A DNA stretch of 64,000 bases. Source: Perca fluviatilis (Eukaryota; Chordata; Actinopteri; Perciformes; Percidae). The DNA is taken from NCBI RefSeq assembly GCF_010015445.1, contig NC_053134.1:10578265-10642264 (forward strand), in the 5' to 3' direction. A model generated the notes under the pieces. The model did not search any database. It had not been told where the DNA came from and saw only the letters and a program-made list of their open reading frames with translations. The position numbers and the translations under genes were made by a program. Shown here one piece after another: positions 1-46,816 of the stretch (within the stretch, counting starts at the first letter, position 1; each line of letters starts with the position of its first letter).

Positions 1-421
1 AGCAAAGGGCCGGAGGTCGGATTTAAACCTGGCCGCTGCAAAGGAATCTTTTGACCAGTAGTGATTGGCATGTGATTTAGTGCCTATATAGTTCGCTGTG
101 CAGTACATAGCAGTATGTAGCCTACTTCATGGAGGGGGGGGGAGGAGGCAGAGGTAGAGTTGTTCTCGGGCACCCGCCAGCACCCCGCACCCCCTGCTGG
201 AAATGACTTCCCGCGCCTCTGTAGGTGTGAGCGGGTGCACAGTTGCGTCTTTCATAAGGAGTGGAGGGAAATAATGAATCTTCCTCCTACATAAATAGCT
301 CAGATACAGAGTCCAGGGGGAATTGGTACAGTTTCTACACTTTATAAAAAAAAAATCTAAAAGACTCTATAGCCAGCAGGAGGCACACAGTGGATGGAGG
401 CAGAAAGAAAGTGAGGGATTT

Positions 422-424
<3 letters not shown>

Positions 425-458
<34 letters not shown>
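425..458. repeat. (TG)n microsatellite
   Basis: An uninterrupted run of TG dinucleotides, about 17 units long. The open frames over it encode only Val-Cys runs and are artefacts. Confidence 0.9.
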
Positions 459-460
<2 letters not shown>

Positions 461-1205
461 AGGTCAAAAGTCTTGCAGAGAGGGACACTGAGGTTGAATT
501 ATTCATCCAAGGTTCTATCCACTGAAATATTGATGCTCGGAGAATCTACTACACATCTCTCCCTAACACACTGTCTTTTCTTTTTGCACTTTCTCCCACC
601 CGCATTTATTTATTTACACCGGCAACTCTTTTTCATCACAGATGTGACCAGAACAAAAAAGAAAAAACGAAGGATACAGAAATGAATATGGATGGCAGGG
701 AGCAGGGAAATTGAAACTGAAGAGAAACGGAGATTTGACATCCTTGGATTAGAGAGGTTATTACTCTCTTTTCCATTTATTTTTCTTTCTCTCACACACC
801 TCACACGAAGGTAGAGACAGATCCATAATAAGAAAACATTAGTTTAAGAGAGAGAACAATAGACATCAAAAGAGAAAAAAAGTTAGCTATTGAGGGAAAG
901 AGGAGCTGGAAAGAAAGGAGATACATGAAGGAACAGAAGGAAATAATGCAGAGAAAGAAGACAAAGTACAGAGCTCTTTCACACCGGCAGATTATGGTTT
1001 TCTCCAATCCCAGATGCAGATCAAAAGGAGAAGGACTGCTCTCAGACCACTGACGTTACACCAAACTGTAGTGATTTTGTTTTAACGCAAATGCACAGTA
1101 AACCATGATGAAAGCAGACCAGTGGGTTTGATGAATCCTGTGTGAAAGTGTAAAAGTGAGTATGAAAGACAAGACAAATAGAGAGAGTAAGAGAAAGTCA
1201 GTCTT

Positions 1206-1216
1206 TGTGTGTGCGC

Positions 1217-1264
<48 letters not shown>

Positions 1265-1291
1265 GTGTATGTGTGTGTGTGTGTGTGTGTG
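1206..1291. repeat. Compound (TG)n microsatellite
   Basis: TG dinucleotides with a few GC and TA interruptions over about 86 bases. Overlapping frames on both strands read Cys-Val or His-Thr repeats and are not genes. Confidence 0.9.
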
Positions 1292-2246
1292 CACCCATTT
1301 TACAAAGCACAGAGCACCACCAGCCTCCTCCACCTCACCCTCTATCAACGATTTTCCATCTTCACTCTGCCTCATTTCGTCTCAGTGTGATTCGCACACA
1401 CAAAGGCCCTTCTTCTCCAGCCAGAGAGACAATTAACCCTGGCTTAATGAGCAAAACAGGGGAAAACAAATGCCTCCTAGGGACAGATAAATATTTCACC
1501 AGCCTGTGTTTATACCAAACAACAAGAGCACGGAAACCAGGCCACATTCATTCAAAGTTGAACTCTTTCAAAGTTCTTCACTCTTGCTTTGTCCCATGTG
1601 GAAGTGAATAACTGTGAAGTCAAGGACCTATGGAAAACACATCTACTCTGGATGCATTTTGACCACATGAGGAAGAATGTGTGCATGTTAAAATGCATCT
1701 CTGGAATAAGAAAAAGAGAAAGTGATGGGAAAAATAGAACAATAGATTCTGAGGAAAACAGATAAATTCACTTTCAGGAGCTGCTCTGCATCTTATGAGT
1801 GTGTGCAGATATTTTTAGAGGCAGGTCTTGCTGCTATGCTGGAGCAGCACTGCGGGGTGCTTACTTCTGAAACAGCGTGACGGATGAAAAGCGCAAATGA
1901 AATCAAAAGTGCAAACTGCCTGAACCAACACGGTGGGCCTGTTACACTACCTCATTCACATACATGTCCCCTCAGAAACAGCAGTCATCATAATGTGTTA
2001 TTTTCATCTCTGCACCAATTTTGAATAAGATGGGGGTGCAAATATCAAAGAAAAAGCCAAGGGGTGCAACTAGCCTGTTAACCAACATATAGCAGCAGCA
2101 ACACGCAAGAGGGTGATTTTTATGTTCGCAAATGCAAAAGCTGCTGGGAGATCAGATGAAAGGTTAATGAACCCTGTGAGGGAATTCAGTCATTGCTGTT
2201 GCAAATAATGTGTCCAGGAAGTTATCTTCAAAGCAGCGATGAAACA

Positions 2247-2780
2247 TTAAAGGTCCCATGGCATGAAAATTTCCCTTTAGGGAGGTTTTTTAACATATAT
2301 GTGCCCCTAGCCTGCCTATGGTCCCCCAGTGGCTAGAAATGGTGATAGCTGTAAACCGAGCCCTGGGTATCCTGCTCTGCCTTTGAGAAAATGAAAGCTC
2401 AGATGGGCCAATCTGGAATCTTGCTCCTTATGAGGTCATAAGGAGCAAGGTTACCTCTCCTTTCTCTGCTTTGCCCACCCAGAGAATTTGGCCCGCCCAT
2501 GAGAGAGAGACATCATGGCTTGAAAACAAGCAAAGTGGCAGTTGGTCAAGGCCACACCCCCACCCTCCACCTTGCCACCCCTCTCTCCTCCTCAATAGCA
2601 TTTAAAGCTACAGACACAGAAATGGCACATACTAAGGAAAGCTCATTGTGGGACTGGCTCTAGTGGCTGTAATTCTGCACCAAGGCAGAATTTCGGGAAA
2701 GAGACTTCAGATACAGTATTAGGGGACCACTAAGGTCTATATAAAAGCATCCAAAAAGGAGCATGTTGTAGGACCTTTAA
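2247..2780. mobile_element. TTAA-flanked MITE (piggyBac-like, non-autonomous)
   Basis: The block starts TTAA-AGGTCC and ends GGACCT-TTAA, so short terminal inverted repeats (2251-2256 and 2771-2776) are bounded on both sides by TTAA. That is the target duplication used by piggyBac transposases. The interior is 526 bases with no transposase frame. It contains a perfect 30-base palindrome at 2420-2449 (14-base arms, GG centre). The superfamily is inferred from the TTAA flanks and the short termini; the inverted repeat is too short to prove it. Confidence 0.6.
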
Positions 2781-5107
<2,327 letters not shown>

Positions 5108-5445
5108 CTACTGTGTTGTGACCATGCAAGCAAATAACTGTGTGTTGCTTCTGTCCTGTTCCAGATGAGATGACGTGTTTTTTACTGGGTTGAACACCAT
5201 CAATTAATTCACAACTCCGGTTTTAACCTGGTATTCCTTTGTTTGTTTTTTAAATAAACCATGTGGGGGTGTTTGTGGCACTGTAGAGCAATGTTTTGAT
5301 GAGCAGGTCCCTCTTATATTGTATCTTGTGCTCTACTACTATGCACATGAGGACACACATGTACTGTATGTGCTCACGTGTGCTGCTGCCATGATGCAAA
5401 AGGGCAGTAATAGAAATGTAGTGCATACAAGCTATGCACTATACA

Positions 5446-5474
5446 TTATATATATATACACATTATATATATAT

Positions 5475-5536
<62 letters not shown>
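5446..5536. repeat. (TA)n microsatellite
   Basis: TA dinucleotides with three early interruptions, then a pure run from about 5482. The upstream 40 bases repeat a TATATACACATT motif. Confidence 0.9.
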
Positions 5537-5538
<2 letters not shown>

Positions 5539-8500
5539 TTATTAGAAACTCAATGAAACAGAAGATTGGGAATTTTACTGGCTTCTGGACTGCACTGAAC
5601 TGTATATTGTGTGGCTAATCTGACAGGAAATCTGCTGGATGCCTCAAACAGAGACAGACAGATTTTTTTGTAGCAACAGATGGTGGAATGAGTGAAATGT
5701 TTTTAATAATGAAATTCACACCGGAGAGCTGCCCGTTCGGTACAACCATGTTTACTACTAAGCAGGAAAGGTGGGGGTTCAGTGTGTTGCTTGAGGTTAA
5801 CTAACCAAATCAGTAGCTCTTATACATTTTTATCGTCTAGATTTTCCCTACATGTTTAAAGGATTCCTCTCCCAAATTTTAGACCTTTCTTTTTAAATCA
5901 ATAGCGGTATGATGGTTGCATCAGTGAGTCCAATCAAACAGAAATAGGAGGATTAACAGAAGAGAACAGATGCTGATGAGATGGCACCTCGGCCTGGCTA
6001 AGTGAAACAGACAAAGCTCAAGAGATATTGATTAAGGCTAAATAAGGACAGGCCTCTTGTGTCTGTGGTCACTCAGCAAAGACACTTTCGAATCTGATAA
6101 TACTGCTGTTTAGTTTGCAACTTGACGACTTAGGTGTGAATTACTCTGGGCTGCTGGGCATGTGTGTACAGTCAGGAAGAGCCTTTTCACACCTGCCGCC
6201 TCCCTCTTGGATCATGGCACTGTGACAGATCGTCTCATCGGCGTTTGGAGGAGGTGTGGGGGTGTGGGTGTGTGTATGGTGTGTCAAGGCCAGGTGTGAG
6301 ACAGGTGCAGCATTTCCTGGCAGTACACGGGGAAGAAGGGAGGAGGACTGATGGGAGTCAGTGTAGGATGTAACAGCCTCTCTCAGAGGGCTGGACCACA
6401 CAACTTCATCACACCATTACAAGGCCTTATGTTATTTGTGTAAAAAGTGGAACGTCGGTGATAAGAAGCATAAGAAATGTTTAATTAAACACTCTACACA
6501 GGTACCGACACACAACAGGGGATTGGACAAGCACATATACCCCCACACAATAGCCCGCTGCTTTTAATTACACTCACACCATTCACCCGACCATACAGAG
6601 CGGGAAGGCGGGGGGAGGCAGAGACGAAGAAAATAAAAAGGATCTTGAGAGATGATAAAGGCAGCAGTACTGACAGGGACGAGTAAAAGAAAACTAAACA
6701 CGACGACGAAAAACAAAAAAAACATCACATTACACAGGGAACCAAGAGGCAAATAAAAAGAGGCAAACATTATAGACTCCTTACGCTACAAGCCTCACGT
6801 TACACATCAACTAAGAGAGAACCATGGGAGACATCACCCGCAGTCACTTCTCCTGCTCTTATGCGACCAATAACAACATCATCCTGTTCAGCAGCAACAC
6901 ACTGAGTCATTCTGTAGAAAGGCGTCAGATGTTTAGAGCTGCGATCAGAGAGGATCTGATAGCCCCAAAGTCTTCACTGAATCACATCACCATAAGTAAT
7001 ACGTCCCTTCTCTACTCGGTTGTGCTTATTTTATTTATTTTTCCAACAGGTCTCTTGAGGAATTCTGTCACAGCAACGAGGATCAGTGCATTCTTAACAT
7101 ATACTACAGTTAGTATTTGTGTAAAGGATCTTTTAAAAGACTGTAGTGCCTCTTCCGAATGGTGTGTCAGGAAAAGGAAACCATTTCAATGGATCTAGAT
7201 TACAATCAATTAAATAACCATTGTAGTGATTGCACAAACAATGCTTAAAGGGGTTGTTTTATGTTAACATATAATCCATATGTTAACACATAATCCATGT
7301 GTTCTAAATATTGAGGGGGATGTGCCCCTAGCATATTGTACAACTAGCAGTAACTGTAAGTTGGAACAAAATAGTTCTTTAATTTAAGTCTAGGAAACAG
7401 AAGCACAACAATAACTTTATTATTTCATCAAATTATATGGTGAAAATGGATTTCTAACCACTAGTTTCTACTTTCTAAGAAGAACAAAAAAAGTTTGTAC
7501 CCCTCAAAGCCATTGTTCAGAGCTTTTATGGAATTCAAGCCAAACTTCAAAATCAATCAGTCTACATCTATGATCCAAATGCACATTTAATACTATCCCA
7601 CTGATCCTCTATAATGAAATCTCTCTTTACACCAGCTGAGGATAAATACAATCCAAATATCCTCATGAGGGCGTCCAGATGGTTGCCAAACCCTTTTCCA
7701 AGACTGACAGAAAAATAATTACGCTATATGACTTTTTTTTTCATACCATTCTTATAACTATTCTTTTTATTGTCATACCTAAAGCTCAAAAACATGGAAC
7801 AGCTATGGGATGAGAAAAGTTTTTTTTTTTTTAAACATCAACTTCCTTACTAACAAGTCTATTTAAAGTTCTGTGTCTGAGCGTACAGTAGATGCCAAGT
7901 TTTAGTTTCAAGTAATTTGCTGATTGCAAAAACAGGCGAGCATGGAGACACGCCTTGGCAATAATCATTAAAAAGATAGACAGTTAGATTATCATCATGC
8001 TTCCGTACTCTGCGGGCTATATTATCTGTCATACGAGGTACACACTCTGTCATGGTAATTATGATGACGGACACGATGGTCTCTCATAGCTGTCCGGCCG
8101 ACACACAGTGCGATTAATCAATCAAAGCTCGCGACACAGGGGGGTTCACCCTTTAAGACGGGCATAATAATCCATAACTGCTCCTCACATCCACATGCTG
8201 ATCCATCAACATGCCACACTAAAGACGAGAGAGAGAGCAGGAAAAAAAAGTCTGAGTAATGGAGTGATCTGTTAGCCGATTCCCAGAATAATTATGACTG
8301 TCATGAGGATGTAACGAAGCTGATGAGCGCTCCATTAGTATATCAAGCAGCACTGTCTGTGAAGTTTACTAATAAACAAACCAATGGGTGTATTAGTGGA
8401 CTTCAAATGGATGTAACTGTTTGGTTTCTAGTTTGGTCACAGTTTAAACGGTAAAACACATACAAATCTATTTAAAAAACAAATAAACGCTATAATAAAA

Positions 8501-8589
8501 AGTACACCAAGGGATGCAACCGCAAAGAAACACCAAATGTACAAATTTTACTTCAGAACAAACAACGGAAAAAAGTTTTTTATGCAATT
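5537..8589. other. Non-coding sequence
   Basis: No gene is recognised. A plus-strand frame at 6824-7198 (124 codons) and an unlisted minus-strand frame over about 6798-6970 overlap each other and match no family I know. The region 8090-8350 is unique-looking sequence with several TAAT cores and could be a conserved regulatory element; that is speculation. Confidence 0.4.
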
Positions 8590-9660
8590 TCTTTTTTTTA
8601 TTACATAATCTAATATATAAAAACTTTGAACAGGGCCTGGCTAGCATTTTCCCCCTGCTTTCAGTCTTTATGCTAAGCTAGGGAGCAGCAGCAAAACGTA
8701 TTTTAGCCACCTAAAAAAAGACCCACCTAAAAAAAATCTGTTTACGTGTACACTATATTTCAAATATTTTCACCGCTTTACCTTGCCATCAGACAGTCGT
8801 TTCCGACAGTGAAATTAAGCGGTTACCGATGCTCTAAGCTAGCAGTCTACTTTGACAAAAGATGTAATTTTACCTTGCAGAACACAGGAGTTGCTGATCT
8901 ACTGCTGCCTCGGTCCATCAATGGTTTGTTTGTGTTATTGTGTGACTTTGGGTGTTTTAAAGCAGGGATCTTCAACAGGGGGGTCCAGGGCCCCCTAGGG
9001 GGTCCTCAGAGTCAATGCAGGGGGGCCTCCCAATTATTGTTCATTTTAGAAGTTTTTTCAAAAATTTAAAAGTCTTAACATGAATCTAACATATTATTAG
9101 CAAATATAAATCCCCACTGATAATTGACATACTGGCCTATATGTAAGGTGGTCACTAAGGCCATCCACAGACACATGAAAAAACATGATTTATAAAATAA
9201 TGGCAACAATTATTAGGCTATTTTAATAGCATAGTATTCTATGTAAATAAAAAGTTATGTATAGGCTTTAGACTGCCCTACATGTTATTGTAGGCCCAGT
9301 TTAATATGCAACTCAATTTATACAATATATGTAGTAGGGGGTCCCTGATCCGTCTAGCTTTAAGTCTTAAAAAACACTGAAGACCTATGTCTTAAAGGGT
9401 TAGCCTGGATTCACCAAATAATTCCCAGTCACAAAGGGCTGTCTGTCAAGGTAAAGCGGGGCCTTTTTTTAGGTTGCAACAATATGTTTAGCTGCTGCCC
9501 CCATCCACAGCAGTACATTTTTATGCTTCCGTGTCAGTACTCCAACCTGCTTCTCCGACCTGGGGGCGAGCCGGCCATCTACTGTAGGTAATACAGTGAG
9601 TATAAGTACCTCATACAACCCCACTTCAAAATATCCAAACTATTCCTTTAAGGGAATCTT
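8590..9660. repeat. Teleost dispersed repeat split by a hAT insertion
   Basis: Text near 8640-8700 (CCCCCTGCTTTCAGTCTTTA followed by a gctaagctagg-type phrase) and the end at 9640-9655 (CCAAACTATTCCTTTAA) resemble a common fish repeat. Its opposite-strand terminal phrase (AATAGTTTGACATTTTGGGA) recurs near 47788. The two halves are separated by the hAT-like insert at 8963-9389. Boundaries are approximate and the family name is unknown to me. Confidence 0.45.
8963..9389. mobile_element. hAT-like MITE with 8-bp duplication
   Basis: The element starts CAGGGATCTTCA and ends with the inverse of CATAGGTCTTCA, an imperfect terminal inverted repeat of hAT type. It is flanked by TTTTAAAG (8955-8962) and TCTTAAAG (9390-9397), a 7/8 match and the duplication length expected of hAT. 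It has no transposase frame. It sits inside an older repeat. Confidence 0.7.
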
Positions 9661-10487
9661 TGAGCTCAGCAGAAATATTGACTTCATTTTTATCGAGATA
9701 TAATGTATATGCATATTGATGGACATGAATTATTACTGCGATAACATTTTTGGACAGACCTATAAAAATCTGGAATCCATGGCCTCTATTATCTTCTATC
9801 TCAGTTGGCTTGTTTGCTTCACATTGATTGAGTACGACCGTACTCTCTTTTCTGTTAGAAAGGCAGTAAATTCAAACCTTTAAGCCTCTATCCTCACATT
9901 TGATGACATGCTACTGTGTCTGCCGTTCTTTCTAGCACCTCATTTTTCTTTTTATAGCCTAATGCGGGCTTTCACGCTGCCATTTAAACTGCATGTGCTA
10001 TGTTTACCTTGAGAAAAATTGTGCTTTTGTGTAGCAAAGAGTTTTCTGAAAATCTGAATGCTATAAAATATATAAAAAGAAACAATATTAAGTAAAATAA
10101 ATACATGAGACTCTCATTGAGTTTGAGCTCATCTCCAGGCTTTATGAGTGTGTAAACAGGAATCTGCTATAGACGAGATTAGGATGTGTTTTTGGCCATC
10201 TGTCTATAAAAAGCCTGAACGGCAGCAACTACTGCCTTCTCAACAGTAACATCTCTGTCGGCCCACACAAGCACGTATAAACAAAGGCGTGCATGCACAT
10301 GTTCAGGCACACAACACGACCCCACACACACAGCATCAGGACTAATCTGAGATATCAAGCTTCATCGATCAGAACTGCTCTCCCTTGAGGATTACATCAT
10401 TGCCCAGCAAATAGCCAATCAGAGCACAGCTGAGACTGTCCGCTCTGTGAACCCATCTTCTGTAAAAGTAAAGGCAATAAGAAAGAG

Positions 10488-10495
10488 ACACACAC

Positions 10496-10546
<51 letters not shown>
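10488..10546. repeat. (CA)n microsatellite
   Basis: CA dinucleotides with one CACG interruption. Confidence 0.9.
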
Positions 10547-10548
<2 letters not shown>

Positions 10549-10835
10549 GAGGCATTGATATCACTCCCTCAGGTATTGAGTGTTTTATGTAAACCTGCAC
10601 CACTGCAGTGCTCCTCTAGTTAATGTAACAATGACGCATGTTGAGGACATTTTTGTATTGTTTTACTGAGACATATCAAACACATCTCAATCAACAGCTC
10701 TCCCTCTCACATACACAATGATATATTGTTGAAAAACAGCAAAAGGCATTCAGAGTGAATTATGCTGCATAACTTTGTGGCGATAACTTTATGTGTACAG
10801 AGAACTACATTTTCCACGTGGGCAGGAAGAGGCAC

Positions 10836-10869
10836 ACTGGTAGATGGCATTTAGGTGCCATCTACCAGT
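10836..10869. repeat. Perfect inverted repeat (hairpin)
   Basis: The arm ACTGGTAGATGGCA is followed by a TTTAGG loop and the exact reverse complement. The stem is 14 bases. It is too short for a typical microRNA precursor, and no terminal-repeat or transposon context is evident. Confidence 0.6.
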
Positions 10870-11169
10870 CTGTTTGATAATGTATTGCTTACGTTCTGAT
10901 ACAGTGGATACAATACAATATATTAAGAGGCTATTGTTAAAACTCTACATTACTACACATATACAGTACTTAAACGTCATTGTTTAATATTTGTGTTCCA
11001 ATATTTTGGTATTTAATAAAAGAACTTGGTGACTAGAAAATAAAACTATTCTTGTAAAACTATTCAACATTTTGCGTGCATCCTGGTAGCCGTGGAGTCT
11101 AAGATGCATACCGTGAAACCAAAATATCACTGGTTTCAAACTTCAGCCCAAATAATCTCAAGAAAAAAA

Positions 11170-11241
11170 GTGGCTAGGCGGCACCAACCATAGACCGCAA
11201 CATTACCGGTTCAAGTCCGGCTGGAGACATTTGTTGCATAT

Positions 11242-11287
<46 letters not shown>
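11170..11287 (+). repeat. tRNA-derived SINE fragment with (TC)n tail
   Basis: The sequence includes GGTTCAAGTCC, an RNA polymerase III B-box-like phrase, followed by CTGGAGACATTTGTTGCATA and a (TC)n run at 11245-11287. This order (B box, GACCTTTGTTGCAT-type phrase, pyrimidine tail) is familiar from tRNA-derived SINEs in fish. No intact A box or folded tRNA is present, so it is not a functional tRNA gene. Confidence 0.5.
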
Positions 11288-11288
<1 letters not shown>

Positions 11289-11467
11289 TATTCATCTCTC
11301 TACTGTCGATTCTCTAATGAAGGCATAAAAACCATAATAAGATTTAAAAAAGGTGAATATATAATTTTGTAATAGACTACCAATTTGTGTCCTCTTCTTC
11401 CCAGTGATTCCATACGACCAATGTAGACTTTGCAACCAGTCTGAAGGTATAGAATGTGTTAACATAC

Positions 11468-43565
<32,098 letters not shown>

Positions 43566-43649
43566 CTCTGCACAACACGGCCACCATGCAGGATCCTGCT
43601 ACACTGAAAATTAATGGAAGAGATACCTGAGATTACTTCAGTCATATAC

Positions 43650-43840
43650 ACACAAAATAGCCAAAAGTATGTGGACACCAAAACATTACAGCCATATATA
43701 ATTGTTACATTTCATTCCAAAACTATGTACAGTAATATATCCATAACAGCCTCTATACTCTTCTGGGAAGACTTTTCACAAGATTTTGGAAAGTGGCTGC
43801 AAATATTTTCTCCCATTCAGCCCACAAGATATTATGCAAC
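43650..43840. repeat. Fragment of a common teleost DNA-transposon repeat
   Basis: The phrases AAAAGTATGTGGACACC, TAACAGCCTC and ACTCTTCTGGGAAGACTTT follow the order of a repeat widespread in fish genomes. Only one end is present, in apaf1 intron 1. Confidence 0.55.
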
Positions 43841-43954
43841 AACTGCAACACAGTAACAAATAATAATGATGATGAAAATAATTGTTAGTTGCAGACCTAA
43901 CAGCCTCAAAATACACAATGTATGCAGACACTATTTATATAGTGTACTTGTGAC

Positions 43955-44243
43955 CAGTGGTGAAATAAGTACTCTTACCATCATAATCATAATAAGTGTA
44001 TACATACTATGTTACAAGTAACAGTAATGCATTCAAAATGCTACTTAAGTAAAAGTGCAAAAGTATAAGCATCAAAATATACTTAAAGTACCAAAAGTCA
44101 ATGTACTCATTATGCAGGATGTCACATTTCAGTATAATGAAATGTAATGGAAATATGTAAGTAACGTACGTAAGTTAAGTACAAGTTTTTACTTAAGTAC
44201 AGTTATTGAGTAAATGTACGTAGTTACTTAGTTTCCACCACTG
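43955..44243. mobile_element. MITE with CAGTGGTG termini
   Basis: The left end CAGTGGTGAAATAAGTAC and the right end, the inverse of CAGTGGTGGAAACTAAGTAAC, form terminal inverted repeats around AT-rich sequence with many AAGTA words. It is a familiar short element of fish genomes. No matching target duplication is visible. It lies in apaf1 intron 1. Confidence 0.65.
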
Positions 44244-44733
44244 ATTATAATGTGTGCCGCAAAATAGAAATACAAAAAGAGGAAGCAAAATCCTAAAAGT
44301 TAAAATGCAAGAGCTTATCAGCTGTTCACAGAGTCCTTACCCCTTACCTTTAGAGCTTAAGCAGTCTCCATAATATTTTGTTCTAAAGTAATAAAGTCAA
44401 AGTTTAGAAAGCTTACCGACCTGGTTATCGGTTCAGTTTATTATGAACAGCATGTAACTTAATATCATCAAAAAGTGAGCTACTTTTACACAACTCTGCG
44501 GTGTCACTGAATGTGAAAGTGAATATAAATACTTCACGTCAGGGCTAAAGTTACCTATGCTGACATGCTGTCGCGACCTTTCATCTTATCATTCACCTAC
44601 GTTAGACTGACACACTGCTTATGTCAATACTTGTCACTATAAGTTTACTCACTCTGACATAGCTAGCTAACGTTACTGAAAAATTAAACAAAGAAAGTAA
44701 CCACTAGCTAGTAATTAACGGTTTGTTACTTAC

Positions 44734-44990
44734 GAAGGTCTTCTTTTCTTTGCCCTTTGCCGAGGAAGGTATTTGTTGAACTGTATATAGCTGTAAGTCA
44801 CGTTTTAAAGAAGCTTATTAGTAAAAGAGGGCAATTTATTTATCTGTTAACGTTGTACAACACGCCCAATTTTGAAAGAACAGTGCTTCCTGATTCACAA
44901 CAACAAAAACAACTGCCCCGGCGTGAAGCAGCCAATTGCGTGGCGAGATTTCAATCACGTGAATGGTGAGGTCATGCATTCACGATTCTG
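44734..44990 (-). other. apaf1: Probable apaf1 exon 1 (untranslated) and promoter area
   Basis: On the minus strand a strong donor, CTTC/GTAAGTAAC, ends at 44734. It follows CTTTTCTTTGCCCTTTGC-type sequence read in reverse. No in-frame coding joins it to exon 2, so it would be a 5' untranslated exon. The upstream end is a guess; no TATA box is evident. An RNA-seq junction from 44734 to 43603 would confirm it. Confidence 0.5.
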
Positions 44991-46111
44991 TAACTGGGCA
45001 AACTGATGCTGCTTTCATGGACTCTTCCTCTGCCCGGACATTAGGGAGTTCACTCATTAATACGTAGTTGTGTACAGCACTTCTTTTCTTCCGAATTTCT
45101 GATACTGCCTCAATGCTTTCCGTCTAATAAATTTTACATTCGTTGGTAATCCAAAAGGTTTTCCATTTTTGTTTGAAACTCCTGAATTGCAAGATTTTCG
45201 GACTGCATTTTAAGGTTACATTACTGCCTAGTGACAGGAAGAGATGAGAGCGTGTTTATTCCACCATATAGGGATGCACTGATAATGCAAGTATAAGTAG
45301 CCATAAATAATTGTAGATTGCTGTGAATAAATCAGCTTGTGGTTAGACTTGCAAAGCACTACTACTTTCTGAATAAAACATATAAATCAAAATCTCCCCA
45401 CTGTATCTCCATTAGAGATATAGTTACCTTTAATGAATTTGGTCCTTATTTTATCCCTAAGGATGTAAATCTCATATGATGTTCAAGTTTCTTATTTTGA
45501 TAACTTCCCTCAAACAGCAGCATGTAATCAGGGATGTTTTATTAGAATTCTGAATAGCTGATGTATTCCCTGTGAAGAAAAGGAAATATTATGGTTTAAT
45601 GTAGCTTTTTATTTCTATTTTGTTCTACACATGTAATAATTGAATAACCTTTGAACTAGCGAAAGACAATCATTAAGGTAAAAGGATTTGAAAAAAGATT
45701 AAAAATAAACATTAAGATTAACAAATTTGCCTCAAATAAATGATGTGGTCAGTAGTCTTTTTGAAGTTTTATTATAATAACGGTGATAGAGAAGAGAACA
45801 ACAACAACTTCCAACATTTCCATGTAAACCTTTGTAAAAGAATGCAACTGCTTTTCTTTGTGCTTCATTGGGCCCACTTTTGAGTTCAGCACCTTTCATT
45901 TCCCCAAAGGTTCTAACAGCCAACACAGCAATACTGTAACTACAGTACCTCAAAATGTAACAGAATCAACATAACAAGTATTCAACTGGCAGATAAGTAA
46001 GGATAGAACATACATGTGACAAGTTACTCAAGTAAAAACTGCAAAATGATTTAACCTCAACACAAAGCTACTCATGCAGACAAAAGTTGTTTCGAAGTCA
46101 AAATCCGAAAC
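44991..46111. other. Intergenic spacer between apaf1 and tcp11l2
   Basis: About 1.1 kb of AT-rich, non-repetitive sequence between the presumed apaf1 first exon and the likely polyadenylation signal of tcp11l2, which is transcribed towards it. No ORF, RNA gene or transposon end is recognised. Confidence 0.5.
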
Positions 46112-46117
46112 TTTATT
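46112..46117 (-). terminator. Candidate tcp11l2 polyadenylation signal
   Basis: TTTATT on the plus strand is AATAAA in the transcript, about 700 bases after the stop codon. It is the first perfect hexamer I see downstream; use is not proven. Confidence 0.35.
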
Positions 46118-46816
46118 TTTTTTAACTTCCTTTTTCGCTGTATAGTAATATCAGTGGATTAAAAAGAATACAGAACATTTCGCTTTCTGGCTGATAAAGT
46201 TAAAGGGAGATCAATCAAAAAGGACTAATTCAATGGGAAAGGGGCGATCTCATGTTTTTCCTTGAGATGTTCAAAGGTGGTCATAGTTATAATATATAAA
46301 ATATATATGAATTTTAACAGTGATAAATAACTTGTTATACATAAGGAATCTGATATGCTACTTTTCTAAATATACAAACTTATTCCTTTTGCTTCATAAA
46401 GCTTACTGTATGCTTTATACATTCTAAGGTTCCGCCCTTTTCCCCCTGTGGACTCCCTCCACAATAACAGTCTGACTACAAACAAATTTACGATGTAGGG
46501 GTACCCATAAGGTTAAAAAATGGATCACACTTACACTGGTTTTGCAGCTGTAAATATTCACAGGAGAGCATATTTTAGAGCATTTATCACAAAGGATGCA
46601 GGTCACGTTAAATGTCTAATGCATAGCGCCTACACTGCAGTGCCTTTACTGCTAAATGTAGTGATAAACTACATTTACAATACGATGAAGGTAACTCCAG
46701 TGGCCTGACAGCAGTTGTACTGCCTAGCTATGGTAATATCTCCTTAGCTTTAGCTATGTCTAGTAGACCCCAAAAAAAAAAAAGACTCCTTTGACTACAC
46801 AAGCCAGAGTATGGTT

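Larger units (their letters stand above)
1..2246. other. Non-coding left flank
   Basis: No convincing coding exon is seen on either strand. The stretch contains a G-rich run near 131-150, a (TG)n tract at 425-458, a longer compound (TG)n tract at 1206-1291 and purine-rich sequence at 640-960. It lies 3' of the last apaf1 exon I can place, so it is either the final apaf1 intron or intergenic DNA beyond it. The sequence does not decide between these. Confidence 0.5.
9661..11169. other. Non-coding sequence with a hairpin and (CA)n
   Basis: No exon is recognised. It includes a (CA)n tract at 10488-10546 and a perfect inverted repeat at 10836-10869 (14-base arms, 6-base loop). I searched specifically for the missing last apaf1 exon, which should start with a Trp-Trp-Asn type phrase in phase 0, and did not find it. 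Confidence 0.4.

Noticed and set aside
6824..7198. 124-codon plus-strand ORF MGDITRSHFSC...
   Set aside because: No family signature, no splice partners, no codon pattern I trust, and an opposite-strand frame overlaps it. Probably chance.
10570..10612. CTGCAG/TGGTGC as the start of the last apaf1 exon
   Set aside because: The frame reaches a stop after five codons and lacks the conserved blade sequence.
11190..11235. tRNA gene suggested by GGTTCAAGTCC
   Set aside because: No A box, acceptor stem or cloverleaf; the downstream phrase and (TC)n tail point to a SINE.
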